Shown here: piece by piece, positions 35,575 to 47,425 of the stretch
Position numbering within the stretch: position 1 is the first letter of the stretch
How the letters are laid out: each line of letters begins with the position of its first letter
Source of the DNA: Achromobacter deleyi
GTDB lineage: Bacteria > Pseudomonadota > Gammaproteobacteria > Burkholderiales > Burkholderiaceae_B
Direction: 5' to 3'
DNA: 64,000 nucleotides
NCBI RefSeq assembly: GCF_016127315.1
Contig: NZ_CP065997.1
Coordinates: 1,426,001 to 1,490,000 of the forward strand
The notes under the pieces: generated by a model
What the model saw: only the letters and a program-made list of their open reading frames with translations
Told to the model about the DNA's origin: nothing
The model's database searches: none
Position numbers and translations under genes: made by a program

Positions 35575-35907
35575 ATGGGCATGCTGCAAACCGTCGCGCT
35601 GTTCGTCCTGACCGCGCTGGCCGAGATCGTTGGCTGCTACCTGCCGTACCTGTGGCTGCGCCGTGGCTATTCCATCTGGCTGCTGGCGCCGGCCGCCGTC
35701 AGCCTGGCCCTGTTCGCCTGGCTGCTGACGCTGCACCCGACCGCGTCCGGCCGCGTGTATGCGGCCTACGGCGGCGTGTACATCGGCATGGCGCTGCTGT
35801 GGCTGTGGGCGGTCGACGGCGTGCGGCCCAGCGTCAGCGACTACGTCGGCGTGGGCCTGTGCCTGGCGGGAATGCTGGTCATCATGTTCGGGCCGAAGAC
35901 CGCCTGA
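35575..35907 (+). CDS. YnfA (UPF0060) family small membrane protein
   Basis: 110-residue protein with four hydrophobic segments and the family features [15 protein letters not shown] and [17 protein letters not shown]. YnfA proteins resemble small multidrug-resistance dimers and have been linked to drug efflux, but the physiological role is open. The ATG at 35575 is 7 bp after the regulator stop, so it shares that transcript. An ATG at 35581 is an alternative start. Confidence 0.9.
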   Translation: MGMLQTVALFVLTALAEIVGCYLPYLWLRRGYSIWLLAPAAVSLALFAWLLTLHPTASGRVYAAYGGVYIGMALLWLWAVDGVRPSVSDYVGVGLCLAGMLVIMFGPKTA

Positions 35908-35984
35908 GCGCTTGCCGCGGATAACCGGAAGTCGGCCCTCCCGACTCCGTGCCCGATTCGCATGGCGCGACCCGTCTCGCGGCG

Positions 35985-36956
35985 TCATTCCGCCTTGATG
36001 TTGCCTTCCTTGATGATGCGGGCGTTGCTGGCGTATTCGGCCTGCACCTGCTTGACGAAGGCGTCGCCGGACGCGGTGCCCGGCTGCAGGTAGGACTTGG
36101 CCAGCAGTTCCTTGAACTCGGGGCTGGCCACGGCCTTGGCCAGCGCGGCCTGCAGCGGGCCCGACACCGCCGGCGGCAGGTTGGCCGGCGCGAAGATACC
36201 GAAGTTCGAGAAGTACTGCGCCTGCGGCAGCTTCAGTTCGGCCATGGTGGGCACGTCGGGCCAGGCGGCCAGGCGCTCGGGCGCCATCACCGCCAGCGGC
36301 TTGAGCGCGCCGCTGGCCACATGCGGCAGCACCACGTCGGTGTTGACCACCAGCAGCTCGACCACGCCGCCCAGGCCGTCGGTCAGCGCCTGGCTGTTGC
36401 CGCGGTAGGGCACGTGCAGCATCTTGGTGCCGGTCTGCGTGGTCAGCGCCGCCATGCCGATGTGGGCCACGGTGCCCTGGCCCGGCGTGCCGTAGCGCAC
36501 GCCGTCCGGGTGCGACTTGGCGTAGTCGATCAGGCCGGCGAAGTCCTTCACCGGCAGCGCCTTGGTGGCGACGATGGCCACGGGCGCCACGGCCACGCTG
36601 GCCACCGGCGTCAGGTCCTTCATCGGGTCGTAGTTGGTCTTGGCCAGGTGCGGGAAGATGGTCAGCGGGCTGGTCGAGGCCAGCAGCAGGGTAGTGCCGT
36701 CCGGCTGGGCGCGCGCCACGAAGTCGGTGCCGACCGAGGCGCCCGCGCCGGGTTTGTTTTCGACGATGACGGTGGCGTTGGCCTCCTTGCGCAGCACGTC
36801 GCCCAGGCGGCGCCCGATCGCGTCGGCGCTGCCGCCGGCGGTGTAGGGCACGACCAGGGTGATGGGCTTGGCGGGCCAGCCCTGCGCCAGCGCGGCGCCG
36901 CCCGTCATGATTGCCAGGGCCGCCCCCGCGGCCGTGAACAGCATCTTCTTTTTCAT
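35985..36956 (-). CDS. Bug-family periplasmic receptor paired with the M20 hydrolase
   Basis: 323-residue receptor with signal peptide (residues 1-24, ALA end) and the motifs WPAKPITLVVPYTAGGSAD and ENKPGAGASVG, diagnostic of the Bug/TctC family. AAGGAAGCT precedes the start. It lies 93 bp downstream of an M20-family amidohydrolase on the same strand, so the pair probably forms one operon: binding of an N-acyl amino acid or related amide, then hydrolysis. No TctAB genes are present. The operon's promoter region carries the LiuR box. Confidence 0.9.
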   Translation of the reverse strand: MKKKMLFTAAGAALAIMTGGAALAQGWPAKPITLVVPYTAGGSADAIGRRLGDVLRKEANATVIVENKPGAGASVGTDFVARAQPDGTTLLLASTSPLTIFPHLAKTNYDPMKDLTPVASVAVAPVAIVATKALPVKDFAGLIDYAKSHPDGVRYGTPGQGTVAHIGMAALTTQTGTKMLHVPYRGNSQALTDGLGGVVELLVVNTDVVLPHVASGALKPLAVMAPERLAAWPDVPTMAELKLPQAQYFSNFGIFAPANLPPAVSGPLQAALAKAVASPEFKELLAKSYLQPGTASGDAFVKQVQAEYASNARIIKEGNIKAE

Positions 36957-37049
36957 AGCTTCCTTGTGGTGTTGCGTAGCACTGCGTCAGGTAATGCGTG
37001 AAACGGGTAAAGCAAAAGGAAAACTCGTCGTGGCGGCGGCCGCGCGCAA

Positions 37050-38228
37050 TCAGCCGGCCAGGTAGCGCTGCGCCAGGCGCACCCAGTAGCTCGCGCCCGG
37101 CGCGATCAGGGCATCATTGAAGTCGTAGCTGGTGTTGTGCAGCATGCAGGGGCCCAGGCCGTGGCCGGCCATGCGGTGGTCGCCGTCGCCGTTGCCCAGG
37201 AACACGTAGCAGCCGGGCTTGGCCTGCAGCAAAAAGGCGAAGTCCTCCGAGGCCATCACCGGCTCGATCACGCGGGCGTGGTCGGCGCCGGCCACCTCGC
37301 GCATGACCTCCATGCAGAACTCGGTCTCGGCGGGCGTGTTGATCAGCGCCGGGTAGCGGCGCTCGAAGTAGACCTCGGCCTCGCAGCCGTGGGCGGCGGC
37401 GATGCTGCCGGCGATCTCGTGCATGCGGCGCTCGATCAGGTCGACCACGTCGGTGCTGTAGGCGCGCACCGAGCCGCCCAGCCAGGCGCTGCCCGGGATC
37501 ACGTTGATGACGCTGCCGCCGGCCTGCACCTGGGTGATGGACAGCACGGCGGCGTCCAGCGGGCGCTTGCTGCGCGTCAGGATGGTCTGCAGCGACTGGC
37601 CGATGGCGAACAGCGCCGGCACCGGGTCGGCGCAATCGTGCGGCGCGGCGGCGTGGCCGCCCTTGCCGCGCACGGTGATCTTGAAGCCGTTGGCGGACGC
37701 CATCATCGGCCCGGCGCAGACGCCGAACGAGCCGGCTTCCAGGCCCGGCCAGTTGTGCATGCCGAACACGGCTTCGCAGGGAAAGCGGTCGAACAGGCCG
37801 TCCTGGATCATGGCGCGGCCGCCGGCGCCGCCTTCCTCGGCCGGCTGGAAACAGAAATAGACGGTGCCGTCGAAGCCGCCTTCCTGCTGCAGGTGGCGCG
37901 CGGCGGCCAGCAGCATGGCGGTGTGGCCATCGTGGCCGCAGCCGTGCATCTTGCCGTCGTGGCGCGAGCGGTGCTCGAACTGGTTCTCTTCCTGCATCGG
38001 CAGGGCGTCCATGTCGGCGCGCAGCATGATGGCGCGGGGGGAAGCGCCACGCTTGATGACGCCGACCACGCCGGTCTTGGCGATGCCGGTGTGGGTCTCG
38101 ATGCCCCAGCCGCGCAGCGCGTCGGCCACCACCTTGGCGGTGCGGTGCTCTTCGTAGCAGAGCTCGGGATGGGCGTGCAGGTCGCGCCGCAGCGCCACAA
38201 TATCGTCGAGATTGGCCAGGTCGGACAC
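37050..38228 (-). CDS. M20-family amidohydrolase (hippurate hydrolase/aminoacylase-like)
   Basis: Metallopeptidase-fold amidohydrolase of 392 residues. Metal site HGCGHDGH (95-102), catalytic/metal Glu pair E131-E132 in FQPAEEGGAGG, and the dimerisation insert (GKGGHAAAPH). This group cleaves N-acyl amino acids such as hippurate, N-acetyl amino acids or indoleacetyl conjugates; the substrate here is unknown. The start is GTG at 38228, with CGGAG 8 bp upstream. It is divergent from liuA and shares its regulatory region, including the LiuR box about 105 bp upstream. Confidence 0.9.
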   Translation of the reverse strand: MSDLANLDDIVALRRDLHAHPELCYEEHRTAKVVADALRGWGIETHTGIAKTGVVGVIKRGASPRAIMLRADMDALPMQEENQFEHRSRHDGKMHGCGHDGHTAMLLAAARHLQQEGGFDGTVYFCFQPAEEGGAGGRAMIQDGLFDRFPCEAVFGMHNWPGLEAGSFGVCAGPMMASANGFKITVRGKGGHAAAPHDCADPVPALFAIGQSLQTILTRSKRPLDAAVLSITQVQAGGSVINVIPGSAWLGGSVRAYSTDVVDLIERRMHEIAGSIAAAHGCEAEVYFERRYPALINTPAETEFCMEVMREVAGADHARVIEPVMASEDFAFLLQAKPGCYVFLGNGDGDHRMAGHGLGPCMLHNTSYDFNDALIAPGASYWVRLAQRYLAG

Positions 38229-38332
38229 CGCTTACTCCGTAACAAAATTTCAAGTTTCAAGGACCCGGGGAATAGTACCCAGCGCGCTTCCCCGGGGACG
38301 CAAACATTTGCCTAGGGAAAACCCGACTCTCA

Positions 38333-38354
38333 TTTACGTTTACGTAAACGTAAT
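38333..38354. promoter_or_regulatory. LiuR-type operator between liuA and the M20 hydrolase gene
   Basis: TTACGTTTACGTAAACGTAA (38334-38353) is a perfect 20-bp palindrome. It contains the same GTTTACGTAAAC core as the site at 35159-35170. It lies 121 bp before liuA and 105 bp before the divergent hydrolase gene, so both may be controlled. Confidence 0.8.
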
Positions 38355-38474
38355 ATTTGCGGTGCATCATTGCGTAGCCTGCGTCGATCAGCGCATCATG
38401 GGGCCACGCGGCGAGATCCGGCGCGGTCCCTTGCGCCCATAAGAATGTAAGTACCCACTATCACGGAGACAGCG

Positions 38475-39653
38475 ATGAACCTTCCTGGCCTGAACTTCGA
38501 TCTGGGCGAAGACCTGGACATGCTGCGCGACGCCGTGCGCACTTTCGCGCAGGCCGAGATCGCGCCGCGCGCCGCCGAAGTCGACCGCAGCGACCAGTTC
38601 CCCATGGACCTCTGGCGCAAATTCGGCGACCTGGGCGTGCTGGGCATGACGGCCAGCGAAGAGTACGGCGGCGCCAACATGGGCTACCTGGCCCACATGG
38701 TGGCGATGGAGGAAATCTCCCGCGCCAGCGCCTCGATCGGCCTGTCCTATGGCGCCCACTCGAACCTGTGCGTCAACCAGATCAACCGCAACGGCACCCC
38801 GGCCCAGAAGGCCAAATACCTGCCCAAGCTGATCTCCGGCGAGCACGTCGGCGCGCTGGCCATGAGCGAACCGGGCGCCGGCTCGGACGTGGTCAGCATG
38901 AAACTGCGCGCCGAAAAGAAGGGCGACCGCTACGTGCTCAACGGCACCAAGATGTGGATCACCAACGGCCCCGACGCCGACACCCTGGTGGTCTACGCCA
39001 AGACCGACCCCGAGGCGCACCAGCGCGGCATCACCGCGTTCCTGGTGGAAAAGGGCTTCAAGGGCTTCTCGGTGGCGCAGAAGCTGGACAAGCTCGGCAT
39101 GCGCGGCAGCCACACCGGCGAACTGGTGTTCCAGGATTGCGAGATCCCCGAGGAAAACGTGCTGGGCCAGGTCAACGGCGGCGTCAAGGTGCTGATGAGC
39201 GGCCTGGACTACGAGCGCGCCGTGCTGTCCGGCGGCCCGGTCGGCATCATGCAGGCCGTGATGGACGTGGTGGTGCCGTACATCCATGACCGCAAGCAGT
39301 TCGGCCAGGCCATCGGTGAATTCCAGCTGATCCAGGGCAAGGTCGCCGACCTGTACACCACGCTGCAGGCCAGCCGCGCCTTCTGCTACCAGGTCGGCAA
39401 GAACCTCGACCGCCTCGGCGCCGAGCACGTGCGCCAGGTGCGCAAGGACTGCGCCGCGCTGATCCTGTACACCGCCGAGAAGGCCACCTGGATGGCCGGC
39501 GAGGGCGTGCAGATCCTGGGCGGCAACGGCTACATCAACGAGTACCCGGTGGGCCGTCTGTGGCGCGACGCCAAGCTGTATGAAATCGGCGCGGGCACCA
39601 GCGAGATCCGCCGCATGCTGATCGGCCGCGAGTTGTTCGCCGAGACGGCCTGA
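38475..39653 (+). CDS. liuA: Isovaleryl-CoA dehydrogenase
   Basis: FAD flavoenzyme oxidising isovaleryl-CoA to 3-methylcrotonyl-CoA in leucine breakdown. 392 residues. ACAD motifs: MSEPGAGSD (130-138) and a C-terminal region with [19 protein letters not shown]. The catalytic base E247 in LDYERAV is at the position peculiar to isovaleryl-CoA dehydrogenases rather than in the C-terminal YEGT site, where this protein has EIGAGTS. GGAG precedes the ATG. First gene of the liu operon, downstream of the LiuR box. Confidence 0.95.
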   Translation: MNLPGLNFDLGEDLDMLRDAVRTFAQAEIAPRAAEVDRSDQFPMDLWRKFGDLGVLGMTASEEYGGANMGYLAHMVAMEEISRASASIGLSYGAHSNLCVNQINRNGTPAQKAKYLPKLISGEHVGALAMSEPGAGSDVVSMKLRAEKKGDRYVLNGTKMWITNGPDADTLVVYAKTDPEAHQRGITAFLVEKGFKGFSVAQKLDKLGMRGSHTGELVFQDCEIPEENVLGQVNGGVKVLMSGLDYERAVLSGGPVGIMQAVMDVVVPYIHDRKQFGQAIGEFQLIQGKVADLYTTLQASRAFCYQVGKNLDRLGAEHVRQVRKDCAALILYTAEKATWMAGEGVQILGGNGYINEYPVGRLWRDAKLYEIGAGTSEIRRMLIGRELFAETA

Positions 39654-39676
39654 GTCCACCCCGGAAGTCGTTTGCC

Positions 39677-41551
39677 ATGATCCGCACGTCCGACGTCCAG
39701 CACATCGAGCAGGCGCCCGCGCAGGGCCCCTCGCCGCTGGACGTCGCGCGCCGCATCCTGGCCGGCTTCGACCGCCACTACGCGCTGTTCCGCTATAGCG
39801 CGCAGCGCGCCAAGGCGCTGTTCGAATCGGGCGACTGGCACGGCATCCAGCGCCTGTCGCGCGAACGCATCGAGTACTACGACATGCGGGTGCGCGAGTG
39901 CGCCAGCCAGCTCGAGGGCGTGCTGCGCGGGCGGCCCGAGGGCGCGGTCGGCGCCCATGGCGGCAATGGCGCCGATGGCGCCAACGGCGCCGCCCACCCG
40001 GCGCCGACCGAGACGCAGACCGCCTACTGGCAGCAGATCAAGCAGGAATTCGTCGGGCTGCTGGGCGAGCACCGCCAGCCCGAATGCGCCGAGACCTTCT
40101 TCAACTCGGTGTCGTGCCGGCTGCTGCACCGCGATTATTTCCACAACGATTTCCTGTTCGTGCGGCCGGCCGTGGCCACCGACTACCTGGACAGCCGCAT
40201 GCCGTCGTACCGGGTCTATTACCCGGTGACCGAGGGGCTGCAGAAGAGCCTGATCCGCATGGTGGCCGAGTTCGGCCTGGCGCTGCCGTTCGAGGACCTG
40301 CCGCGCGATACCCGCCTGCTGGCGCGCGCCGCGATCGGGCAGTTGCGCCGGCAGTTGCCGCGCCACGTCGGCCGCCGCATCGCCAGCGACTGCCAGGTGC
40401 ACGCGCTGGGCTCGCTGTTCTTTCGCAACAAGGGCGCCTACATCGTCGGCCGCCTGATCAACCAGGGCACCGTCTACCCCTTCGCCGTGGCGCTCACGCG
40501 CAACCCGGCCGGCCAGGTGAACCTGGACGCGCTGCTGCTGGGGTCGGACGACCTGAGCACGCTGTTCAGCTTCACCCGGGCCTATTTCCTGGTCGACATG
40601 GAAACGCCGGCCGCGGTGGTCAACTTCCTGGCCAGCCTGCTGCCGCGCAAGCCCAAGGCCGAGCTGTACACCATGATCGGCCTGCAGAAGCAGGGCAAGA
40701 CGCTGTTCTACCGCGACTTCCTGCACCACCTGGCGCATTCGCGCGACGCCTTCGACATCGCGCCCGGCATCAAGGGCATGGTGATGTGCGTGTTCACGCT
40801 GCCGTCCTATCCCTATGTGTTCAAGCTGATCAAGGACCGCATCGACAAGGACGGCATGGACCACGCCACCGTGCGGCGCAAGTACCAGATGGTCAAGCTG
40901 CACGACCGCGTGGGCCGCATGGCCGACACCTGGGAATACTCGCAGGTGGCGCTGCCGCGGGCCCGCTTCGCGCCGCAGCTGCTGGACGAACTGCGGCGGC
41001 TGGTGCCCAGCCTGATCGAGGAAACCGGGGACACGGTGGTCATCCGCCACGTCTACATCGAGCGGCGCATGACGCCGCTGAACCTGTATCTGAGCCAGGC
41101 GCCTGACGCGCTGCTGGAACCGGCCGTGCGCGAGTACGGCGACGCCATCCGCCAGCTGGCCGCGGCCAACATCTTCCCCGGCGACATGCTCTACAAGAAC
41201 TTCGGCGTGACGCGGCTGGGCCGGGTCGTGTTCTACGACTACGACGAGATCCAGCGCATGACCGAAATGAATTTCCGACGGATTCCGCCCGCCCCCAACG
41301 AGGAGGCGGAAATGGCGTCGGAACCCTGGTATGCGGTCGGACCGAACGACGTCTTCCCCGAGGAGTTCGGCCGTTTCCTGCTGGGCGACGCGCGCGTGCG
41401 CGGCGCCTTCCTGCGCCACCATGCCGACCTGCTGGAACCGGAATGGTGGCAGGCCTGTCGCGCCCACGTGGCGCAAGGCCGGATCGAAGAATTTTTCCCT
41501 TACGATACGGACAGGCGCCTGCGCCCGGCACCCGCCGGCGCGGCCTCGTAA
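39677..41551 (+). CDS. aceK: Isocitrate dehydrogenase kinase/phosphatase
   Basis: Bifunctional enzyme that phosphorylates and dephosphorylates isocitrate dehydrogenase, directing isocitrate to the TCA cycle or glyoxylate bypass. AceK landmarks: the ATP-site lysine segment YPYVFKLIKDRIDKDGMDH, the catalytic loop aspartate in VVFYDYDEIQRMTEMNF, and the C-terminal EFGRFLLGDARVRGAF. 624 residues, longer than E. coli AceK (578), partly through a Gly/Ala/Asn-rich insert at residues 87-111. It lies 23 bp after liuA and 33 bp before a thiolase, inside the leucine-degradation operon and without aceA/aceB nearby. Confidence 0.95.
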   Translation: MIRTSDVQHIEQAPAQGPSPLDVARRILAGFDRHYALFRYSAQRAKALFESGDWHGIQRLSRERIEYYDMRVRECASQLEGVLRGRPEGAVGAHGGNGADGANGAAHPAPTETQTAYWQQIKQEFVGLLGEHRQPECAETFFNSVSCRLLHRDYFHNDFLFVRPAVATDYLDSRMPSYRVYYPVTEGLQKSLIRMVAEFGLALPFEDLPRDTRLLARAAIGQLRRQLPRHVGRRIASDCQVHALGSLFFRNKGAYIVGRLINQGTVYPFAVALTRNPAGQVNLDALLLGSDDLSTLFSFTRAYFLVDMETPAAVVNFLASLLPRKPKAELYTMIGLQKQGKTLFYRDFLHHLAHSRDAFDIAPGIKGMVMCVFTLPSYPYVFKLIKDRIDKDGMDHATVRRKYQMVKLHDRVGRMADTWEYSQVALPRARFAPQLLDELRRLVPSLIEETGDTVVIRHVYIERRMTPLNLYLSQAPDALLEPAVREYGDAIRQLAAANIFPGDMLYKNFGVTRLGRVVFYDYDEIQRMTEMNFRRIPPAPNEEAEMASEPWYAVGPNDVFPEEFGRFLLGDARVRGAFLRHHADLLEPEWWQACRAHVAQGRIEEFFPYDTDRRLRPAPAGAAS

Positions 41552-41584
41552 AAGACGCTGTCCCGACCCTCACAGGAGCTAGTC

Positions 41585-42766
41585 ATGTCAGACCCCATCG
41601 TTATCGTTTCCGTCGCCCGCACGCCCATGGGTGGCATGCTCGGCAGCCTGTCCGGCCTGGCCGCGCATGAACTCGGCGCGATCGCCATCAAGGCGGCCGT
41701 CGAACGCGCCGGCGTCAAGCCCGAGCAGATCGAAGAAGTCATCATGGGCAACGTGCTGCAGGCCGGCCAGGGCCAGGCCCCGGCGCGCCAGGCCGCGCTG
41801 GGCGCGGGCCTGCCGCTGGGCGTGGCGTGCACCACCGTCCACAAGGTGTGCGGTTCGGGCCTGAAGGCCGCCATGTTCGGCCATGACCTGCTGGCCGCGG
41901 GTTCGGCCAACATCGTCGTCGCCGGCGGCCAGGAAAGCATGAGCAATGCGCCCTACCTGATGCTCAAGGGCCGCCAGGGCTACCGCTACGGCCACAGCAC
42001 CATCTATGACCACATGGCGCTGGACGGCCTGGAAGACGCCTACGACAAGGGCAAGGCCATGGGCGTGTTCGCCGAGGATTGCGCCGCCAAATACTCGTTC
42101 ACCCGCGAGCAGCAGGACGCCTTCTCGCTGGAATCGCTGCGCCGCGCCCGCGCCGCCAGCGAGGACGGCAGCTTCAAGTGGGAAATCACCCCCGTCACGG
42201 TCGCCGGCCGCAAGGGCGACACCGTGATCGACACCGACGAGGCCCCCACCAAGGCCATGCCGGAAAAGATCCCGACGCTCAAGCCGGCGTTCAAGAAGGA
42301 CGGCACCGTCACCGCCGCCAACTCGTCGTCGATCTCCGACGGCGCCGCCGCCATGGTGCTGATGCGCGCGTCCACCGCCGAGAAGCTCGGCGTCAAGCCG
42401 CTGGCCCGCATCGTGGCCCACAGCCAGCACTCGCAGGAACCGAACTGGTTCACCACCGCCCCCGTCGGCGCGCTCAAGAACCTGTTCGCCAAGACCGGCT
42501 GGAAGGCCGAGGACGTGGACCTGTACGAGATCAACGAAGCCTTCGCGGTGGTCACCATGGCCGCCATGGCCGACTTCAAGCTGCCGCACGACAAGGTCAA
42601 CATCCACGGCGGCGCCACCGCCCTGGGCCACCCGATCGGCGCCTCCGGCGCGCGCCTGATGACCACGCTGATCGGCGCGCTGCGCAAGACCGGCGGCAAG
42701 CGCGGCGTGGCCACGCTGTGCATCGGCGGCGGTGAAGCCGTCGCCATGGCGATCGAGATGGTCTAA
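41585..42766 (+). CDS. Acetyl-CoA acetyltransferase (thiolase)
   Basis: Cleaves acetoacetyl-CoA to two acetyl-CoA (or the reverse). 393 residues. Nucleophile C89 in [10 protein letters not shown], the [11 protein letters not shown] motif, the active-site His in [14 protein letters not shown] and the C-terminal LCIGGGEA with the second cysteine are all intact. AGGAG precedes the ATG. In the liu operon it can process the acetoacetate arm of leucine degradation. It is followed by a 235-bp gap with a large palindrome. Confidence 0.95.
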   Translation: MSDPIVIVSVARTPMGGMLGSLSGLAAHELGAIAIKAAVERAGVKPEQIEEVIMGNVLQAGQGQAPARQAALGAGLPLGVACTTVHKVCGSGLKAAMFGHDLLAAGSANIVVAGGQESMSNAPYLMLKGRQGYRYGHSTIYDHMALDGLEDAYDKGKAMGVFAEDCAAKYSFTREQQDAFSLESLRRARAASEDGSFKWEITPVTVAGRKGDTVIDTDEAPTKAMPEKIPTLKPAFKKDGTVTAANSSSISDGAAAMVLMRASTAEKLGVKPLARIVAHSQHSQEPNWFTTAPVGALKNLFAKTGWKAEDVDLYEINEAFAVVTMAAMADFKLPHDKVNIHGGATALGHPIGASGARLMTTLIGALRKTGGKRGVATLCIGGGEAVAMAIEMV

Positions 42767-42775
42767 GGCGGTATG

Positions 42776-42807
42776 TTCGGTAAACGGGCCGCGGCCCGTT
42801 TACCGAA
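42776..42807. repeat. 32-bp perfect palindrome between the thiolase and liuB genes
   Basis: TTCGGTAAACGGGCCG and its exact complement meet with no spacer, 9 bp after the thiolase stop. As RNA it forms a very stable hairpin. No T-run follows, so a transcript-stabilising or partially attenuating hairpin, or a protein site, is possible. The rest of 42808-43001 holds no gene; its open frames have no supported start. Confidence 0.8.
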
Positions 42808-43001
42808 CCGGATTCCGTTGCGTCTTTCTTGCATGGCAGTGTCCGCGACGGGTCGGTCGCGGGCCGTGCGGGAGAGGCGCAACGAAATCCGGACAAGCAA
42901 CAAGAATCATCGACAACCAGGCCCGGACCACCGGGCGGCGAGACAAACCGCTCGACCCCGAGCGCCTTCAACATCCCAATCAGCAGGACGGGTGGTACCC
43001 C

Positions 43002-44609
43002 ATGCCCATCATCGAATCCCGCATCAATCCGCGGTCGCAGGACTACACCGACAACGCCCGCGCCATGCAGGCGCAGCTGGACGACCTGAGCCAACAGCTG
43101 GCGCAGACCGCGCTGGGCGGCAGCGAATCCTCGCGCGCCAAGCACGTGGCGCGCGGCAAGCTGCTGCCGCGCGACCGCGTCGAGCAACTGATTGATCCGG
43201 GTTCGCCGTTCCTGGAACTGTCGCCGATGGCGGCGCACGGCATGTACGACGGCGACGCGCCGGGCGCGGGCGTCATCACCGGCATCGGCCGCATCGCCGG
43301 CAACGAATGCGTGATCGTCTGCAACGACGCCACCGTCAAGGGCGGCACCTACTACCCGATGACGGTCAAGAAGCACCTGCGCGCGCAGGAGATCGCCGCG
43401 CAGAACCGCCTGCCGTGCGTCTACCTGGTCGATTCCGGCGGCGCCAACCTGCCGCAGCAGGACGAGGTCTTTCCCGACCGCGACCACTTCGGCCGCATCT
43501 TCTACAACCAGGCGCAGATGTCGTCGCAGGGCATCGCGCAGATCGCGGTGGTGATGGGCTCGTGCACCGCCGGCGGCGCCTACGTGCCCGCCATGAGCGA
43601 CGAGTCCATCATCGTCAAGAACCAGGGCACCATCTTCCTGGGCGGCCCGCCCCTGGTGAAGGCCGCCACCGGCGAGGAAGTCAGCGCCGAGGACCTGGGC
43701 GGCGGCGATGTGCACACGCGCCTGTCGGGCGTGGCCGACCACCTGGCCGCCAACGACATGCACGCGCTGCAACTGGCGCGCGGCGCCGTGGCGCGCCTGA
43801 ACCGCCAGAAGCCCGCGCCGCTGGCCACCGTGCCGGTGCGCGAGCCGCGCTACGACCCGGCCGAACTGAACGGCATCATCCCCGCCGACACGCGCAAGCC
43901 GTATGACGTACGCGAGGTCATCGCCCGCATCGTCGACGGTTCCGAGTTCGACGAATTCAAGGCGCGCTTCGGCCCCACGCTGGTGACCGGCTTTGCCCAC
44001 ATCCACGGCATGCCGGTCGGCATCGTCGCCAACAACGGCATCCTGTTCTCGGAATCGGCGCAAAAGGGCGCGCACTTCATCGAGCTGTGCGCGCAGCGCA
44101 AGATCCCGCTGGTGTTCCTGCAGAACATCACCGGCTTCATGGTCGGCCGCAAGTACGAAAACGAAGGCATCGCGCGCCACGGCGCCAAGATGGTCACCGC
44201 GGTGGCCACCGCCAACGTGCCCAAGTTCACCGTGCTGATCGGCGGCTCGTTCGGCGCCGGCAACTATGGCATGTGCGGCCGCGCCTATTCGCCGCGCCTC
44301 TTGTTCATGTGGCCCAACGCGCGCATCTCGGTCATGGGCGGCGAGCAGGCCGCCAGCGTGCTGGCCACGGTCAAGCGCGACGGCATCGAGGCGCGCGGCG
44401 GCCAGTGGTCCGCCGCCGAGGAAGACGCCTTCAAGGCGCCGATCCGCGAACAGTACGAACGCGAAGGCCATCCGTACTACGCCACCGCGCGGCTGTGGGA
44501 CGACGGCATCATCGCGCCGGCCGACACGCGCCGCGTGCTGGGGCTGGCATTGTCGGCGGCGCTGAACGCGCCGATCGAAGACACGCGCTTCGGCGTCTTC
44601 CGGATGTAG
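43002..44609 (+). CDS. liuB: 3-Methylcrotonyl-CoA carboxylase, carboxyltransferase (beta) subunit
   Basis: Carboxyltransferase half of methylcrotonyl-CoA carboxylase; transfers CO2 from biotin to 3-methylcrotonyl-CoA in leucine catabolism. 535 residues, the usual length. Features: [20 protein letters not shown] near residue 55, [20 protein letters not shown] (about 147-166) typical of MCC beta, [17 protein letters not shown], and a C-terminal CoA/biotin region with [19 protein letters not shown] 43002 has GGTGG upstream. Preceded by a 235-bp gap, followed 57 bp later by the biotin-carrying subunit. Confidence 0.95.
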   Translation: MPIIESRINPRSQDYTDNARAMQAQLDDLSQQLAQTALGGSESSRAKHVARGKLLPRDRVEQLIDPGSPFLELSPMAAHGMYDGDAPGAGVITGIGRIAGNECVIVCNDATVKGGTYYPMTVKKHLRAQEIAAQNRLPCVYLVDSGGANLPQQDEVFPDRDHFGRIFYNQAQMSSQGIAQIAVVMGSCTAGGAYVPAMSDESIIVKNQGTIFLGGPPLVKAATGEEVSAEDLGGGDVHTRLSGVADHLAANDMHALQLARGAVARLNRQKPAPLATVPVREPRYDPAELNGIIPADTRKPYDVREVIARIVDGSEFDEFKARFGPTLVTGFAHIHGMPVGIVANNGILFSESAQKGAHFIELCAQRKIPLVFLQNITGFMVGRKYENEGIARHGAKMVTAVATANVPKFTVLIGGSFGAGNYGMCGRAYSPRLLFMWPNARISVMGGEQAASVLATVKRDGIEARGGQWSAAEEDAFKAPIREQYEREGHPYYATARLWDDGIIAPADTRRVLGLALSAALNAPIEDTRFGVFRM

Positions 44610-44666
44610 AGCGCGCGCCGCGCTCCCCGCCTTTCGCCCAAGAATGATTCCAGTCTGGATAACGCC

Positions 44667-46682
<2,016 letters not shown>

Positions 46683-46740
46683 ACGCGCGCGCCGTCGCCG
46701 GTTCCCGCGGCGATGGCGTGTCTTTCCGCAAGAGGCATGC

Positions 46741-47356
46741 ATGGCCAGCCAGATGTCCTGCGAGTTGATCCAGGTCGCGCCGTCGGCGCGGCTGGCCGGC
46801 ATCGTGTCGCACCTGACCGGTTACCGCGAAGGCGGGCAGGGCGCCGGCATGCAGTGGCTCGAAAGCGCTCCCCTGACGGTGCCGCTGGTGATCAGCTTCG
46901 GCAGCCCCTTCGGTATCGGGCTGGGCCGCGCCGACGGCCCGGCGCCCTGGTCCAGCTTCGCCTCGGGCCTGTATGCCGGCCCGGTGTTCGTCGCCTCCGA
47001 CGGCGCCGCCGAATGCCTGCAGGTCGACTTCACGCTGCCCGGCGCCTACCGCTTCTTCGGCGGCATGGTCGAGGACCTGGCGAACCGCCTGGTCGACCTG
47101 GGCGACGCGCTGGGCCGCGCCCCATCGGAACCGGTGGCGCATGCCTACCGGTTGCTGCTGCGCGAGCACGGCACGTTGCGCATCGGCGCGCATGCTGCGC
47201 TTTCACCAGGCCTGCCGGCTGGCGCAACAACCCGGCAGCGAATGGGCCCAGGTGGCGGCCGCTGGCGGCTATGCCGACCAGGCCCACCTGGCGCGTGAAT
47301 TCATCGACCTGGCGGGTGAATCGCCGCAGGCCTGGGCGCGGCGCCAGGCCAGGTAA
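46741..47356 (+). pseudogene. Broken AraC family regulator gene
   Basis: The first frame (from ATG 46741) gives an intact AraC-type N-terminal domain up to LREHGTLRIGA at about 47190. A second frame (about 47188-47356) then gives the C-terminal part of an AraC DNA-binding domain (RMLRFHQACRLAQQ, WAQVAAAGGYADQAHLAREF, SPQAWARR). Roughly one helix-turn-helix worth of sequence, where the first HTH should be, is missing between them and the frame changes. Another short deletion may lie near 47120 (LGRA-PSEPVAHAYRLL). The product would not bind DNA normally. An ATG-proximal GAGG site survives. It lies upstream of a VOC gene it may once have controlled. Confidence 0.75.
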
Positions 47357-47425
47357 CAAATCTTCAAGACCCGGCGCGCGCGTCGGTTCATCATGAAGGC
47401 TCCCTCTTGCCCCAGGAGCCAGCCA

